Part shown: positions 45,500 to 57,413 of the stretch, piece after piece
Numbering within the stretch: position 1 is the stretch's first letter
Layout of the letters: each line of letters opens with the position of its first letter
Origin: Polytrichum commune
Lineage: Eukaryota; Streptophyta; Polytrichopsida; Polytrichales; Polytrichaceae
DNA length: 64,000 nucleotides
Assembly (NCBI GenBank): GCA_950295325.1
Contig: OX485806.1
Location: 24,924,001 to 24,988,000, forward strand
Reading direction: 5' to 3'
Translations under genes and position numbers: made by a program
Notes under the pieces: generated by a model
The model's database searches: none
Told to the model about the DNA's origin: nothing
Seen by the model: only the letters and a program-made list of their open reading frames with translations

Positions 45500-46008
45500 G
45501 GCTAAAGGCCACTTAACACACGGGACTGAGAGCCCGCGACCATTACTCTTCAAGCACTCTCATTGGTGGAAAAGGCGGAGCCGGTCCAAGTTCGCTACTT
45601 CACACTACGCTTGAGGGACCACCGGAGTATGTGAATACAAGATGGATGTAAAGTCTACATGGATTCCTACATGGCATCGAATGGATCATATGTCATGGTC
45701 ACTTGGACTATTTCCAAAAACCACCTCTTGGAGGTAGGCTTAACACAAAACGAGGAGATGATGACACTCTGAATGCTCACAGCCGTCGACTTATTCTATG
45801 TTATCATGTGTGAGCACCCGCATGAATAGAAATTCATTGAAATAGCATTTGGTTGAGGGCCCAGTCACATATGACTTCCACACTACACTTGAGGATCCGT
45901 GACCACACTACATGAGTTTGGAGGTGTGTTGGGACGGCCTTCGGACACTTTCTTTTGGGCTCTCACCATTTCATGGTCACGGCTCTTGGCTCGTGTGTGA
46001 AGTGGCCC
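45500..46008. mobile_element. Tourist-like MITE, GGGCCACTTC family, copy 2
   Basis: Nearly the reverse complement of 51744-52241 over its length (GTGTTGGGACGGCC, CAAATGC, GGAGCCGGTCCAAGTTC). The right end TGTGTGAAGTGGCCC is followed by TTA. The left end (AAGGCCACTTAACACACGGG) has decayed by a base or two, so the duplication is not exact. Confidence 0.8.
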
Positions 46009-46524
46009 TTATTCACGAGTTTATGAATCTTTGAAGAATCCATGCACGATTGTCTTAGGACTAAATATGAGTACCCAAGCTGCTCTTGGTAGTATTGAGT
46101 GTTGTGGCTCATGCTATTTGCGAATTACGAAGATTCTTGATAATATACTTTTAAATTATGGCATAATCCCCCAACAAAGAGTATATCAATACAACACAAC
46201 ACAAAACAATATTAGTTTGAATGTTTTGCAAAATCCAATTATCAATAAAAATGATATTAGTATGACCCATTTAGCAATGGATTTCGTGAATCTATCATGA
46301 CGAAAGGCAAATTTTAAGGCAAATTTTAATGAAGTATTTAAGTGTGACAACTGCGAGGAAAGACCACGGAGCTTCTTTTGGAGCACACGTGAAACTTATA
46401 TGCCAAGGGGGGGGGGGGGTTACTTAATAGTTTTTGTTGGGGGTGGGGTGGCATTGATGGAGCCTACATTGATTGGAATAGTTTAATGAAATGTAGTGTA
46501 CTTACAAGTAGTGATTGGGGAGAT
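46009..46524. other. Intergenic DNA with a poly-G tract
   Basis: No gene is recognised. A run of about 12 G lies at 46409-46420, followed by a G-rich GGGGGTGGGGTGG stretch. Confidence 0.4.
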
Positions 46525-46735
46525 TTTTGGGCATAATCGGTTGAGATCCTAGTGTTTGTAAGTCCAACCGGTTACATGTTCACATCCTTTGGTTTCCCCT
46601 TTGTTAAATTGGGGTATATTCTATAGGTTCCTTTAGAATGATCGGTACTTTCCCTGCAGTCTTGAATTTCAATTGGTTATTTCTCAAACTCAACTGGTTC
46701 ATCTGTAACTAACTGCCCGTTCTCCCCAATCATAG
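46525..46735 (-). repeat. Dispersed repeat with CCGGTT words, copy 2 of 4
   Basis: The reverse strand carries the same word order as 10815-11040 (AACCGGTT, TATGCCCAAAAAT on the other strand as ATTTTTGGGCATA). It forms an inverted pair with copy 3, about 350 bp away. Confidence 0.65.
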
Positions 46736-47089
46736 CTTACAAGGTTACAAACCGGGTTTGATTCTATGTACTCATTTGTCATGTCTGACTATGCTGATGT
46801 TTTTTAGGCGTTGTTTGGTCCAGGAAGATGATACATGCACACATGATGGGGTGAATGTTTCACAACATCTACTCAGAGGAAGGTGAGAGGGGAGGGGAGG
46901 GGAGGGTGAAAATGTTGATTATTGTTGTTGAGGGCCCATAGCTCACCAAAACCCTAAACCCCAAACTAATGTAGTGAGCTTTAAATGGGATAGATCAACA
47001 ACCAACATGAGTGGGGCAAATGTTTACTCTTATCCCCTCAGTAGGTGTTAAGAAACAAAATTGTTGGAAATGATTGACCTCCTATGTCC

Positions 47090-47300
47090 GGGGAGAACCG
47101 GTGGTTAATTACAAATGAACCGGTTGAGTTCGAAAAATAACCGGTTGAAGTTGGAGACTTCAAAAGAATTACCTATCATTTTAGAGGAATCTATAAAATA
47201 TACCTCAAAAAAATAAAGCAAAACCGGAAGATGTCAACATGTAATTGGTTGGATTTAGAATCACTAGGATCTTGACAGACTATGCCCAAAAATTTCCCAG
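47090..47300 (+). repeat. Dispersed repeat with CCGGTT words, copy 3 of 4
   Basis: GGAGAACCGG, GAACCGGTTGAGTTCG, ACCGGTTGAAGT and TATGCCCAAAAAT occur in the family order. Paired head-to-head with copy 2, so the two could be the long inverted ends of one element of about 770 bp. Confidence 0.65.
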
Positions 47301-48129
47301 GCACTACTCAAAGCCATATTCTTGTACTTTGAAAATTCTAAGGGGGTTAAAAGTTGCCATCAATGAGTCCCTTTTCTTGGGTAAAGAAAACCTTTCATCA
47401 ATTATATGTATAATGGATTATGTCAAGTGGACCCCTTTTCCCTTCTCATTTATTAGGTGTTAAGTTACCCATTTTGCTTCCCGTTTGAGCAAATGAACTT
47501 TGTGTTAGCGGTCCTTACAATACATTTGTTAGTGTCAATTTCACGAAACAAAAGGGGCAATGAAGTGACCACAATACCCATAAAAATAGGTGTTCTTAAG
47601 GGGTCACCACCCATGAGAGGTGCACTCTCACCTTAGTTGGACAAGTATCTTCAATTTTTTTGGGTCACTTTTGATTTGAGAACCGCCACTTTGTTGATGA
47701 TTTCAAAGTTTTAACACATACGTGGAATTGGCAAACCATGTATGTATACTTAATAAGAAATTTTGAATAGTACAAATCAAAGCTTTGTTTGTTCCTTGTA
47801 TATTTGAATATCATGTAGCAAATTTTTATGTTCGGAAGGCTCATGAAAGTGGTAAGGCATGTATGTATACCTACTAAGTCTAGATGATACATGTCATGAC
47901 ATTCATCCATAATTTATAAATATGTCAAGGAAACAAATATGTTTGTCACGTCAACATACTAATCGTTGAGCGAGCTAAGAGTTTGAGGGTCAAAGGGAGA
48001 TCAAGAAATACCTACAAACCCTAAATGATGCAAATCAAACTGTTGTTTCCGTATTCCTCGTACATTTGCATATCACGTAAGGTATATAATCCTTAATCGG
48101 TTACTTTTGTTATTAAGACATCAACATTT
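47301..48129. other. Intergenic DNA, nothing recognised
   Basis: AT-rich with short frames only and no motif or repeat partner found in the window. Confidence 0.35.
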
Positions 48130-48500
48130 GAGTGGTATGTGGTCTGGTGTGGCTCTAAGAACGGATACTAGAAAGACATGTGTTTAAACGAGATTGAATT
48201 AATATGTGCTCAAAATATGATAATTATAATTATAATATGATAATCATAATCATAATTAAGTTCAACAATTAACATAATTGGGGGGGGGGAAGGGGGCTAT
48301 AAAATCACTTAATGAGCACATGAATCTTCACTTTGAGAATGAATAATATATTCATACAAGCTCAAAACTTACGAGGAAAGTGGCAACGTCCTTGATTTGG
48401 ATTTGCTTTAGTAATTGCATGTTTCATGTCCTAGGATGAGTGGGCTAGAATTTTGGAAAAAGTAACCATCTACCTTGATGTCTCTAAAGTGGTCACAAAT
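48130..48500 (+). repeat. Dispersed repeat, partner of 9590-9960
   Basis: Same order of words as the 9.6-kb copy (GTATGTGG, GGTGTGGCTCTAAGAACGGA, GCTCAAAATATGAT, CACTTAATGAGCACATGAATC). A poly-G run (about 48280-48289) interrupts it. Confidence 0.6.
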
Positions 48501-49044
48501 AGGATAAATTGTTATGGCAAGTCCACCTTACCACCATCATACATAGTGGGTCCAATCTTTTCTTTTTCAACTTCACGAGGCCCACGATTGCACCAAATTT
48601 AGTAAGGTGATTTTCCCCCTATAGAACAACACTTGATAATACACTCGTGACAAAAAAGACATCAAAGTAATGTGGTTTGTCAAGTTTGTGCAAACTCCAC
48701 ATCATCTATCACATACACCCCCCCCCCCCCAACCACCACCACCCAAAAAGGAAACCCTTGATTTGGGGGCTCCAAATGTATGTCATTGGTACTATGGTGT
48801 TGGTTTTCAAGTACGCCTGCCCTTAGAACAACAACAAAAGGTGTCCTCAACATATTACGAAGTACTCAGCTCCTTGGTCATGTTCCATGGCACCAGGCAG
48901 GCAAAATCCTCCTTTAATTCCGGGACTCCTCGTTTACAAGGGAGCACTCATGTTCTACCCTGTAGAATTTTCAAACGAAACAACTTCGATTCATCAAAGT
49001 TTCTCAACCGCAACCTCTTTCTTTGAACAAAGACCATCATCTAG
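48501..49044. other. Intergenic DNA with a poly-C tract
   Basis: A C run of about 14 bases at 48717-48731. The open frame that crosses it (48670-49026) has no recognised domain and its proline run comes from the tract. Confidence 0.35.
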
Positions 49045-49388
49045 CTACACTAAATAGGTAGATTAGTGTTAGATGAAGATTAGTGTTAGATGCAATAGTT
49101 ACCTAAAACACTAATTTTCAACTAATATTACAATTAGTGTTTGAATAGGGTTTGAACAAATTATACCTTTTACGAGGTTCTCATATTCTTCTTCCTTCAA
49201 TACTTCATTCCAAGATTTACAAAATATCATCTAACACTAAATGCGCTCATGTAAATATTTAAAGTTACTACTTGGTACAAATAGTGTTAGAGTTGACATT
49301 TAGTGTTCTAACACTATAGAGACAATTTACATTTAGTGTTTTCGTCGACTATTAGTGTTTCCAACACTAATGTACCTATTTAGTGTAG
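49045..49388. mobile_element. CACTAAA-family MITE, copy 2
   Basis: Sixteen-base perfect inverted ends, CTACACTAAATAGGTA and TACCTATTTAGTGTAG. The 344-bp interior is built from TTAGTGTT and AACACTAA words in both orientations. TA lies at the border on each side if the end is taken as CACTAAAT, so CACTA or Tc1/mariner affiliation is not settled. It is a recent-looking copy. Confidence 0.75.
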
Positions 49389-49479
49389 CTTACTTACTTA
49401 ACAAACAATATTATACACACCGAGGTGTACCGTGTGTGTAAAACAATCACCCTAGCTAGCTAGCTACTTGTCATTTCGA

Positions 49480-50080
49480 TTGCGAAAAAGCCCCCCGGGC
49501 AACCGTCGGCTCTTTATTATTTAATGAGACAACGAAAGCAATTGAGTGATGAGGGGTCGGGGCCGAGGCAGGCGAAGTTATGGTCAGTCCTTTGACCCCA
49601 TGAAACCGTCCCATGAGTGGGGGGGGGCAGTATAAATTTTGCTGGGGCTACATTAAAAGGTCCCCAGGATGTACCGTATACGTACATACGTACGTAACTC
49701 AAGTGCCTGCCCGGCCCCAACCGAAGGAGAAAAATTTATGGGGCTGCCCCACTCTACCAAGCCAGAACCCCCCCCCCCCCCCCTCCCTCCTCCCTTAAGC
49801 CTAGCGAGGAGTTTCAAATTTGGTCTGACACGTGGATGTGGACAGTTTCGCCAGGATTGCGCCAGGGTATCGCCACGCTTGAAGGGGACCCCCCCCCCGC
49901 CTTTTCCTTCTGCGTCAAAAGTAGTAGGTGGCGAAACCCCACGCGACCGGGGGGTATACTCACCGACCGGAGGGTTCCGAGGGCGACCACTGGGCGGGGA
50001 GCGTGCGGCGAGGTGGGGCCTGCCGTTGTTGGGCTCCGGCGATTATTAAATGTTTTAACCGTCTCACGGCGTCTCAACCA
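49480..50080. other. GC-rich island without recognised gene
   Basis: Markedly GC- and CpG-rich compared with its AT-rich surroundings, with several poly-C/poly-G runs (49619-49627, 49769-49784, 49889-49897). Open frames on both strands overlap one another, which is expected from low stop density in GC-rich DNA. No domain is recognised. Confidence 0.45.
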
Positions 50081-51743
50081 ATTTTCAAATTACATAGGGA
50101 CTTGAGGTTAGATGAGTCTTAAATGGTTACTTTTCCCCCACTAGCCCCACTTCTTGTAGGCTTTTGAATCGCGTGATTGTAAAGTAGTGCTTGGAGATGG
50201 TGAGCGAATTCGACATGTGGAGGCCGGAGCCGTTTTTTCTCGTGGTTTCTTATGCTAGTGTGGTTATCTTATTCATGATCTATGTGAAGATTCGACGAGT
50301 TGTTGAATGATCGTATAGGTCTCCCCAATTATGTTGGTTGTTGTGGTCAATCTCAGTTAACGAATCTTCAAGCACATCGTCCAATCTCTTTGCAGCATGT
50401 GTCTTTGTTGGTGTTTGTTCTTAGATTCACACTCGACCGTATATGACTCAAGTTTAAGTGTCCGTTTAAAGATCAAACACCGAATTAGGCACATCTATCT
50501 CGACCCTTAAAGGTCTAAAGGACTCAATGTGAGACCCAAATACACGAGTCTTAGGAGTCCGTCTCGAGTTTAAAATCTTGTTTTTTTTTTAAATTTATAG
50601 GGTTTATTTAGTACATTGTCTTATGTTGGGGACGAATATAACACAATGTCGAACCTTGTTGACGATTGCGTTCAAGGCCGCCCGTGTAGTGTATCTGATC
50701 CTGGATTTTCAATTACATTAAGGTATCGCATCGAATTTTAAGATGAGCTTGATGAGTGTGTTGATTTTGGACAGGGTCACTTTTGATATAAGTGACTGAA
50801 AATGGCAAAATGTAGTGTGTATGCCAAGGCTTAGATAGGACCTCTCGGAGGCTTAGGAGGGGTCTTAAACATCATGGCATAGAAAATACTGGAGTGTCTA
50901 GGATTGTTTTGAGTCTCCCATAGCTATTAGGGATTAAGTGACTATCCAAATCGTTCAATGGAGGGTGCAATTACATACACATGCAGATGTAGTTAGAACC
51001 CTCCAATTTTCTTGATTGGAAAAGTAGTTTACTTAAAATGGATGGATAGGTACAAACGCCGATTCTAGCTGGAGCAAACATAAATGAAGAGCATGTTCAC
51101 TCGTGGACTACTACTCCCATTTTTGGGGTGGCTCCGTTTTAGGTAACCAAGTTAAGTGCCTACTCTGGTAGGATTGTGGGTGGAGGAGCGTGTAATGCAG
51201 CAGCATCCCTTTGGACATGGACACATTGGGACTGAGTATGTTGGTTGGTGGGCGCCATGGTTTATCAATAAGGAAGCCCTGAGTTCCAAAATCCGAGATG
51301 CCCCAAATGAGTTAGTGACACAAAAAATTGCTATGCTTTGAGTTAACTATGAGCAATTGCACCAACTACTTCCACATCTTCCGGTTTCAGTTAGAATGGA
51401 AATACAAAGAGCTCACGCAAATTACTTGAAAAGTTGTTTGCATTGACGGGGAGTATATACTTCAACGGGTTTATAACTCTTGCTCATACATGCTTGACAT
51501 CACAACAAGGCCTTCAATTTGTAAACATTTAGGGGTTAACTTTTCAAGTTTATAATCCACAACGTGGTCATACTAGCTACATATGTTGTTAAGCCAAAAC
51601 CCACTTTCTCACATAACTTAGCACACACTTTATTAAGGATGGCACGCAACAGTTATTTCAATTTATACCTCATTGTGACCCACCTCTTGCAAGTATCATG
51701 GCTTGTTAAAGTTGCCTTGGATGAGCATTCACATAGATACTTA
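50081..51743. other. Intergenic DNA, nothing recognised
   Basis: AT-rich. The piece near 50320-50470 resembles 52690-52800 weakly (GTTCTTAGATTCACAC versus GTTCTTGGATCCACAC) and belongs to the 9.6-kb dispersed family on the other strand. Confidence 0.35.
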
Positions 51744-52241
51744 GGGCCACTTCACACACGAGCCAAGAGCCGTGACCATGAGATTGTGAGAGCCCAAAAG
51801 AAAGTGTCCAAAGGCTGTCCCAACACACCTCCAAAATCATGAAGTGTGGTCACGGATCCTCAAGTGTAGTGTGAAGTCATATGTGATTAGGCCCTCAACC
51901 AAATGCTATTTCAATGAATTTCCATGTATGCACGTCCTCACACATGATAAAATAGAATAAATCAACAGTTGTAAATATTTGGAGTGCCATGGTCTCCCGG
52001 TTTTGTGTTAGACCTACCTCCAAGAGGTGGTTTTTGGAAATAGTCCAAGTGACCATGAAACATGATCCATTTGATGGCGTGTAGGATCCATGTAGACATT
52101 ACATCCATCTTGCATTCACTTACTTCGTTGGTCCCTCAAGCGTAGTGTGAAGTGAACTTGGACTGGCTCCGCCTTTTCCACCAATGAGAGTGCTTGAAGT
52201 GTAATGGTCACGGGCTCTCAGTCTCGTGTGTGAAGTGGCCC
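51744..52241. mobile_element. Tourist-like MITE, GGGCCACTTC family, copy 3
   Basis: Ends GGGCCACTTCACACACGAG and CTCGTGTGTGAAGTGGCCC are inverted repeats. An exact TTA duplication flanks it (51741-51743 and 52242-52244), diagnostic of PIF/Harbinger-mobilised elements. It is 498 bp without coding capacity, and the best-preserved member of the family. Confidence 0.92.
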
Positions 52242-52244
52242 TTA

Positions 52245-53583
52245 TTTTTGCAAGCGCACAACACTACACCAAGCCCCTCTTCCATTTCCTCACATTAATG
52301 TAACAAGGATAGTTAACGGACCTTCTTCACATCGATAAAATCAACGTTCTATTTCTTTCTTCTTCTTTTCTTTGCAAACCCATGTGATCTTACTTCTCAC
52401 AAGGAAAATCATAAATATTGGAGTCCCATTTTAGCATGGTTTTGCATATTAGTCTTCGGTGAGGCCAAGGCCTTCCATAACTAGAGCCCCACACAATCGG
52501 GCACCTTTTTTCTTTGCACCTAGTTGTCATAAGATATGAAACACACAATTAGTGTGAGATGATTACCGAATCCAAATCGTGCTCATAGCCGGTTTTCTCG
52601 TAAATTTTGGATCTCGCATGAAAATATGTTTCAATATCAAAGTGAAAATTCTTGTCCTCTTTAAATGGTCATATTAGTGTTCCCGATTATGTTGACCATT
52701 ACGTTTAGAATGGCTAACATACTTTGAGCTAGTAGTCTAACCTCTCCTAAACAGATATGTTTTTGGTCTTTGTTCTTGGATCCACACCTAACCATGACAC
52801 ACTCAAATAATGAATTAGGACTATAATGAGTTAGGGAGAATAACTCGAAACTACAAGATGTAAGATTGCCTTGAGTATCTAACTTTAAATGATCTCACAA
52901 GATTATGTGATTGATGAGATTAATCCAAGTCCCTCATTAATACCCTAAAAGAGAAGCATTTAATGCTTAGGGATGAGAGCTTGAGAAAGACTTTCACCTG
53001 CGAGCGTTGATACATTCTCAAGAGAACTAATTTCTATTATGTGTCATTGTAGTATAATTGCAAATTATAAGTGTTTGTTGCAAATGGAACCCCTTGAAGA
53101 TGGTAATGGAAGGTTAGTGATAGTCTTTGGAAAGCCAAGAGGTACCCAAGAGAGACTATGGACTATGGAAGGCTACTAAGAAGTCTAAGAGGCGGAGAGG
53201 ATTGTACCAAAGTAAAAGTCATGAAATGAACTAAATGATTTTGATATGTATTGCAAGGTTTAATTTAATCTACTAGGCCATAGTCTAGAAATTTGATTAG
53301 TGAGAGGAAATACAAAATGAATAATAACTCAAGACCATTGTTTGACAGTGTAATTATTAAAAAAAAACTTGATCACAGAAGACTAAGGATCCTGAAAGGA
53401 TGACTACACTACCATTTCAAGTTACACTTAAGGATTTAATTAACACAAGACTATTGACTACATTAGAAAAAAAAAAAAAAATAATAAAAAAAATCCTTGG
53501 CTTTGGTAAAGAGATTCAAATGGGATACTTTGTGCAAGATTATTGTCAATGCTTGTGCCTAAGCTTGAGCACTACACTTGGTC
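52245..53583. other. Intergenic DNA, nothing recognised
   Basis: AT-rich, with an A-run at 53466-53491. No gene or complete element is identified. Confidence 0.35.
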
Positions 53584-54299
53584 CTCGGGGGGTGCACCTT
53601 TCATTAAAACCTAGAATCACGTGCGTTCATTACATACTCTAAAAACCCCCTATATACAAGTTATTTTTTGTGAAATGAAGTAATACACATACAATTGCAA
53701 CAATAAACATACAAGTGACACTATGTATACACAAAAAAACATCCATTCATATATAGTCATTAACATAAGTATACAAATATACTTTTGAACAATAACCAAC
53801 CCCTATAATATGTATAACAAAATATCCTAGCTTTCATCAGCAAAGTCGTTGAAAACTTTTTCATCTCCCGGATGTAACTCATAAACATTTGATTCACCAA
53901 TATATGTCATTATAGCCAATGCAATTATTGTCTCTAAGTCTACCATCAAATGATCAGTAAGATCATATGTCCACTTGTTGTTAGCCCCTTTTTTATACCA
54001 ACATAAACAAATCTCCACGTTTGATGGACGGTCCATCAAGTCAATTGGATCCCTATACTCCACCCAATGATTACAAAACTTCCTTCACATCCAATATGAA
54101 AACTTATAATATGTAGTATAGTAACAATACCATACAAGTACAATTATTGTATACTTTTTAAAGGCCTTCCATATATGTATGTAACTATAAATTATAACAT
54201 GTATACCATATGTATACGTAATACGGCAAGGTCCAAATCAATACCCCTCCTGTGCACTCACGCATACTCGTACATGTTTAGTACAGTGCACCCCCCGAG
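53584..54299 (-). mobile_element. DNA transposon with CTCGGGG termini and 8-bp duplication, copy 1
   Basis: Perfect 14-bp inverted ends CTCGGGGGGTGCAC, flanked by an exact 8-bp duplication ACTTGGTC (53576-53583 and 54300-54307). The 716-bp interior holds a minus-strand frame ending at 53827 of unknown family. Two shorter elements with the same CTCGGGG ends and 8-bp duplications lie at 55369-55704 and 57414-57758. An 8-bp duplication is used by hAT, P and some other superfamilies, but these G-rich ends are not the usual hAT ends, so the class is open. Confidence 0.82.
53827..54111 (-). CDS. Unidentified open frame inside the CTCGGGG element
   Basis: From the first ATG (54063) it encodes 78 residues (MEYRDPIDLMDRPSNVEICL ... 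GDEKVFNDFADES). The frame continues upstream as RKFCNHWVEYRDP back to a TGA, so the ATG may not be the original start. The composition (Trp, Cys, Asp-rich) looks protein-like rather than random. I do not recognise the family. Since it lies within inverted termini with an exact target duplication, it may be the tail of a transposase or a captured host exon. Confidence 0.4.
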
Positions 54300-54307
54300 A
54301 CTTGGTC

Positions 54308-55368
54308 CAATTAAAATGAACTCAAGGCCATGTTATTGTTTGGGAAAATAGTGTGAGGTCAAGTGACCATCACAAAATGCATGTACTATGACTGAGTGAT
54401 TTTAAAATTGTTGTATTAAAATTGAATATATTATGACTCTAACATCCAAAATAACGTGTCATAACCCTATGTTTGTCCTAATAAAACTCATCTAAAACGC
54501 CTAGATGATACAAGGATCACATCTAAAGTCTTTCACGAGTGTTCCCTAGTTTTGTCTGTTCCAAATTCCTGCCTATATTTTGGCGCCGTTGTTGGGGAGG
54601 CTTCAGTCGATTCAAATTTAGGTAGGTAAGTCTATTGGGAAATCCTAATAGGATAAAGTTTTGAGCAAGAAGCTTAAACTACATCTTTGGGAAAGTCAAA
54701 AGTAGGAAAAATAAGTGAAAAAACTAATTCTTTTATGTCACAAATCCTAAAAGTGGTAATTCAAACTTAAAATTGCAAAAGCACAAATGTCTAGAGTTGT
54801 AAATACACGTTCCCTTCTTAGATTCAACCAAAATATGGAGGGCTGGTAGAAAGAGAAGTATACCTAGTTAAAATGTTAAACACCGACCTTTTGGATTATC
54901 TAAATCCAATTTGGAAACACTAAATGCAATAGGATAAGAGAAAGTTGTTGACTGAATCTTAAAACAAGTTCGTGAACTCTAGCTTATCACAAAATATGAC
55001 TTAATAGTCAACAAGAGCCAATTTGAAGAAATTGCTCAACAAAAGATTCCTCACGAGATAATGTGATGGACTTGCAAACACCGGGGGCACTACTCAAGAG
55101 ATTGTGAGGTAAATAAGCTTAAATTTAAAGCTCAATATATATAAATACCAATATCAAAATTGTTAACCCGAATCATAGGGTTACAAACCCACTTCTTAGG
55201 AGATGATGATCTCTAAAGATGTTGACGATCAAATAAGTCAACTTTCAAAATGTGGCTCTAGAAACTTAAAACAACGGAATTAGATACCCTTGATAGTTGG
55301 TTTAAGTTGGTTGAGTTTCCATTGTAATCTTGATAGCAATACTACTAGCTTTTTGATGACATGCAATG
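54308..55368 (+). mobile_element. Ty3/gypsy retrotransposon remnant
   Basis: TTTGGCGCCGTTGTTGGGGA at 54579-54598 closely matches the primer-binding site complementary to tRNA-Asp used by many plant gypsy elements (usual form TGGCGCCGTTGCCGGGGA). About 480 bp downstream, 55068-55110 reads WTCKHRGHYSRDC, a gag zinc knuckle whose first cysteine codon is now TGA. The order PBS then gag is correct for + orientation. The LTR should end just before 54579, but a second LTR and pol are absent, so this is a truncated fossil. Confidence 0.65.
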
Positions 55369-55704
55369 CTCGGGGGGGGCAGTGTGTTAGAAAGTTAAGG
55401 ACATAGGTGCGAACAACCACTATTTTATAGGGGGGTATTACTTTCAATTCTCTTCTTTTTTTCACATGCTATCATTATGTAAATTTCTACTTCGGGTTAA
55501 TAGAAAAATGGCTTGCATTACTTATAATTCCAAATTACCTATTATTCCATACCCTATAGTACTTTAAAGATGTCCAGTGCCATTTTTGATACCCTATATT
55601 ACTCTTAAGTCCATTTATAATTTTTAGCCCCCATGTTTTTAAAATACCCTATCATTTGTTCGCACGTATATTGCTACTCCAACCAATGACTACCCCCCCC
55701 CCCG
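55369..55704. mobile_element. CTCGGGG-terminus MITE, copy 2
   Basis: Begins CTCGGGGGGGGGCAGTGTG, ends TGACTA followed by a C run and G, and is flanked by ATGCAATG on both sides (55361-55368 and 55705-55712). The final AG of the right end seems lost. It is almost the reverse complement of copy 3. It has no coding capacity. Confidence 0.82.
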
Positions 55705-55712
55705 ATGCAATG

Positions 55713-57413
55713 CTTTGAAATAACTACACTAAATGTTGTCTTTAATTTCATCAATCCTATTCGTCTTGCTCAAGACTAATTGTAAACTGCCCGTGTAGTG
55801 TCACCAAGATAATATTATTTAGCTGCATGGTTGTGATCCATTCTATATTTAACATATATATGACATGAGCCTCCAGTATCTTACCTTCATGGGGTAGAAA
55901 CTTAGAAAACATGATGAAACTAATGTTGGTACAAATAAATAATGCCGATATGAATAGTAAGAATTGTTGTCAATAATGTCTATATCTTCCATAACATTAC
56001 TCAATTGATGAGTTGTGTTCATGGGCCTAGTAGTAGATTCGAGAATAAAGATCCGGATGTTGGAATCCCACTGCTTCAAACTAAATCTAAAGTCAAGGTA
56101 GTTGGACACAACTCATCGATTGAGTAATGTTATGTCAATGATAGTGCTACTATGAATAGCAATTTTTAGTGAATTATATTGAATTGAACAATGTTCCTAT
56201 GGATAATGCGGGAGCATAACTCCACCCAAATTTCCAAGCGTCACCTGATTGTATGAATTCTAAACATATATTATTATTATTATTATTTTGTTTTGGGGGG
56301 GGGGGGGGAAATATAATTGACATATTCCAAGGTCCAAGAACCAACCCACATGGCTGAATAACGTTATGACACTAAATGCAAACCTAACAGTATTTGTCAT
56401 TCCTTATAAAAAGATTTGTACTATATATATTTACAACGTTGTAATTACTATCACTTAAAAGTGTTTTTTCATCCAAATTTCACTCATCCATGACAATAAT
56501 CCATTACAAAATGTCAGGATGCAGAATATACCAAAAGTGGATGAACTAACAATAGCTTGGGATGCCAATATATGTATACTTATTCAAAAGAAATGCCATT
56601 AGAAAAGTTACTTACAATGACATAAAACACCACATGACAATGAATGCAAAAATTTAGTACTATCAATGCAAAATATTGTAGGGGGCTCTCTATTTTCGAC
56701 AAAGATAATCATTTTGCCACATGTAAATCCTACATTGGTTGGGACCCTCTTAAATCCCATGCGGAAACTACGTTTCGGCACTACCTAGTAAAGATGAAAT
56801 ACAACGCCCTCTATGGTACGAACACGATGATCATGCACCACAAGAAAGACTTTAGGTTACCTCAATTGCTACATTTTGAAAGAAGAAAGAAAACCTCTAT
56901 CTTTATGGTGTTGTGAAGTGGGTGTTCCAACATGAAATGGGACCTTATTTTCAACTACGTTATAGGAGTCAAAAGCATGTAGATTTTATACAACTTGGCA
57001 TTAAGAACTAGTATCTCTAGGGAATGGGATAGTTGACCACCGACCAAACATTGATGGCAAGTCTATGGTTGTATGAATCTAGTTTTTCTCCCTCCCAACT
57101 ATATTATACTTACAAAAATGTGCACATACTAACAACCTAATTTCTATGCAATGTTTTGGTTCACATATGCTTAAATCCTAGTTGTTGCTTTCCTATGGCA
57201 TTGTTTTTGGCTAAGGCAAATGCGCTTATGACATTTACTTGTAGGAGGTTCAACCTCTTATGATGTGCAATATGTTACAAGGAAAATTCTCAATTGGTTA
57301 GCAAATCTTGTCCAAATCCAATGCCGTCATATGAGGTTAAGGTATCTAGAATTCAAAGATATGACAAATGTCAAGGAACATACGTGCAATATTCTTAAGT
57401 GGTTACATGGATG
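55713..57413. other. Intergenic segment between two inverted MITE copies
   Basis: A poly-G run (56295-56309) follows a (TTA)n tract at 56270-56287. A frame at 56644-56916 (KFSTINAKYCRGLSIFDKDN) is not recognised. A short inverted pair, GATGAGTTGTGT facing ACACAACTCATC, lies at about 56008-56115. Confidence 0.4.

Noticed and set aside
49669-50105. Several overlapping open frames in the GC-rich island as genes
   Set aside because: They overlap on both strands, include proline or glycine runs from C/G tracts and show no conserved motif. Low stop density explains them.
56644-56916. A 90-residue frame as a host gene exon
   Set aside because: No recognised motif or splice context, and it lies between transposon copies. 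Left as unassigned.
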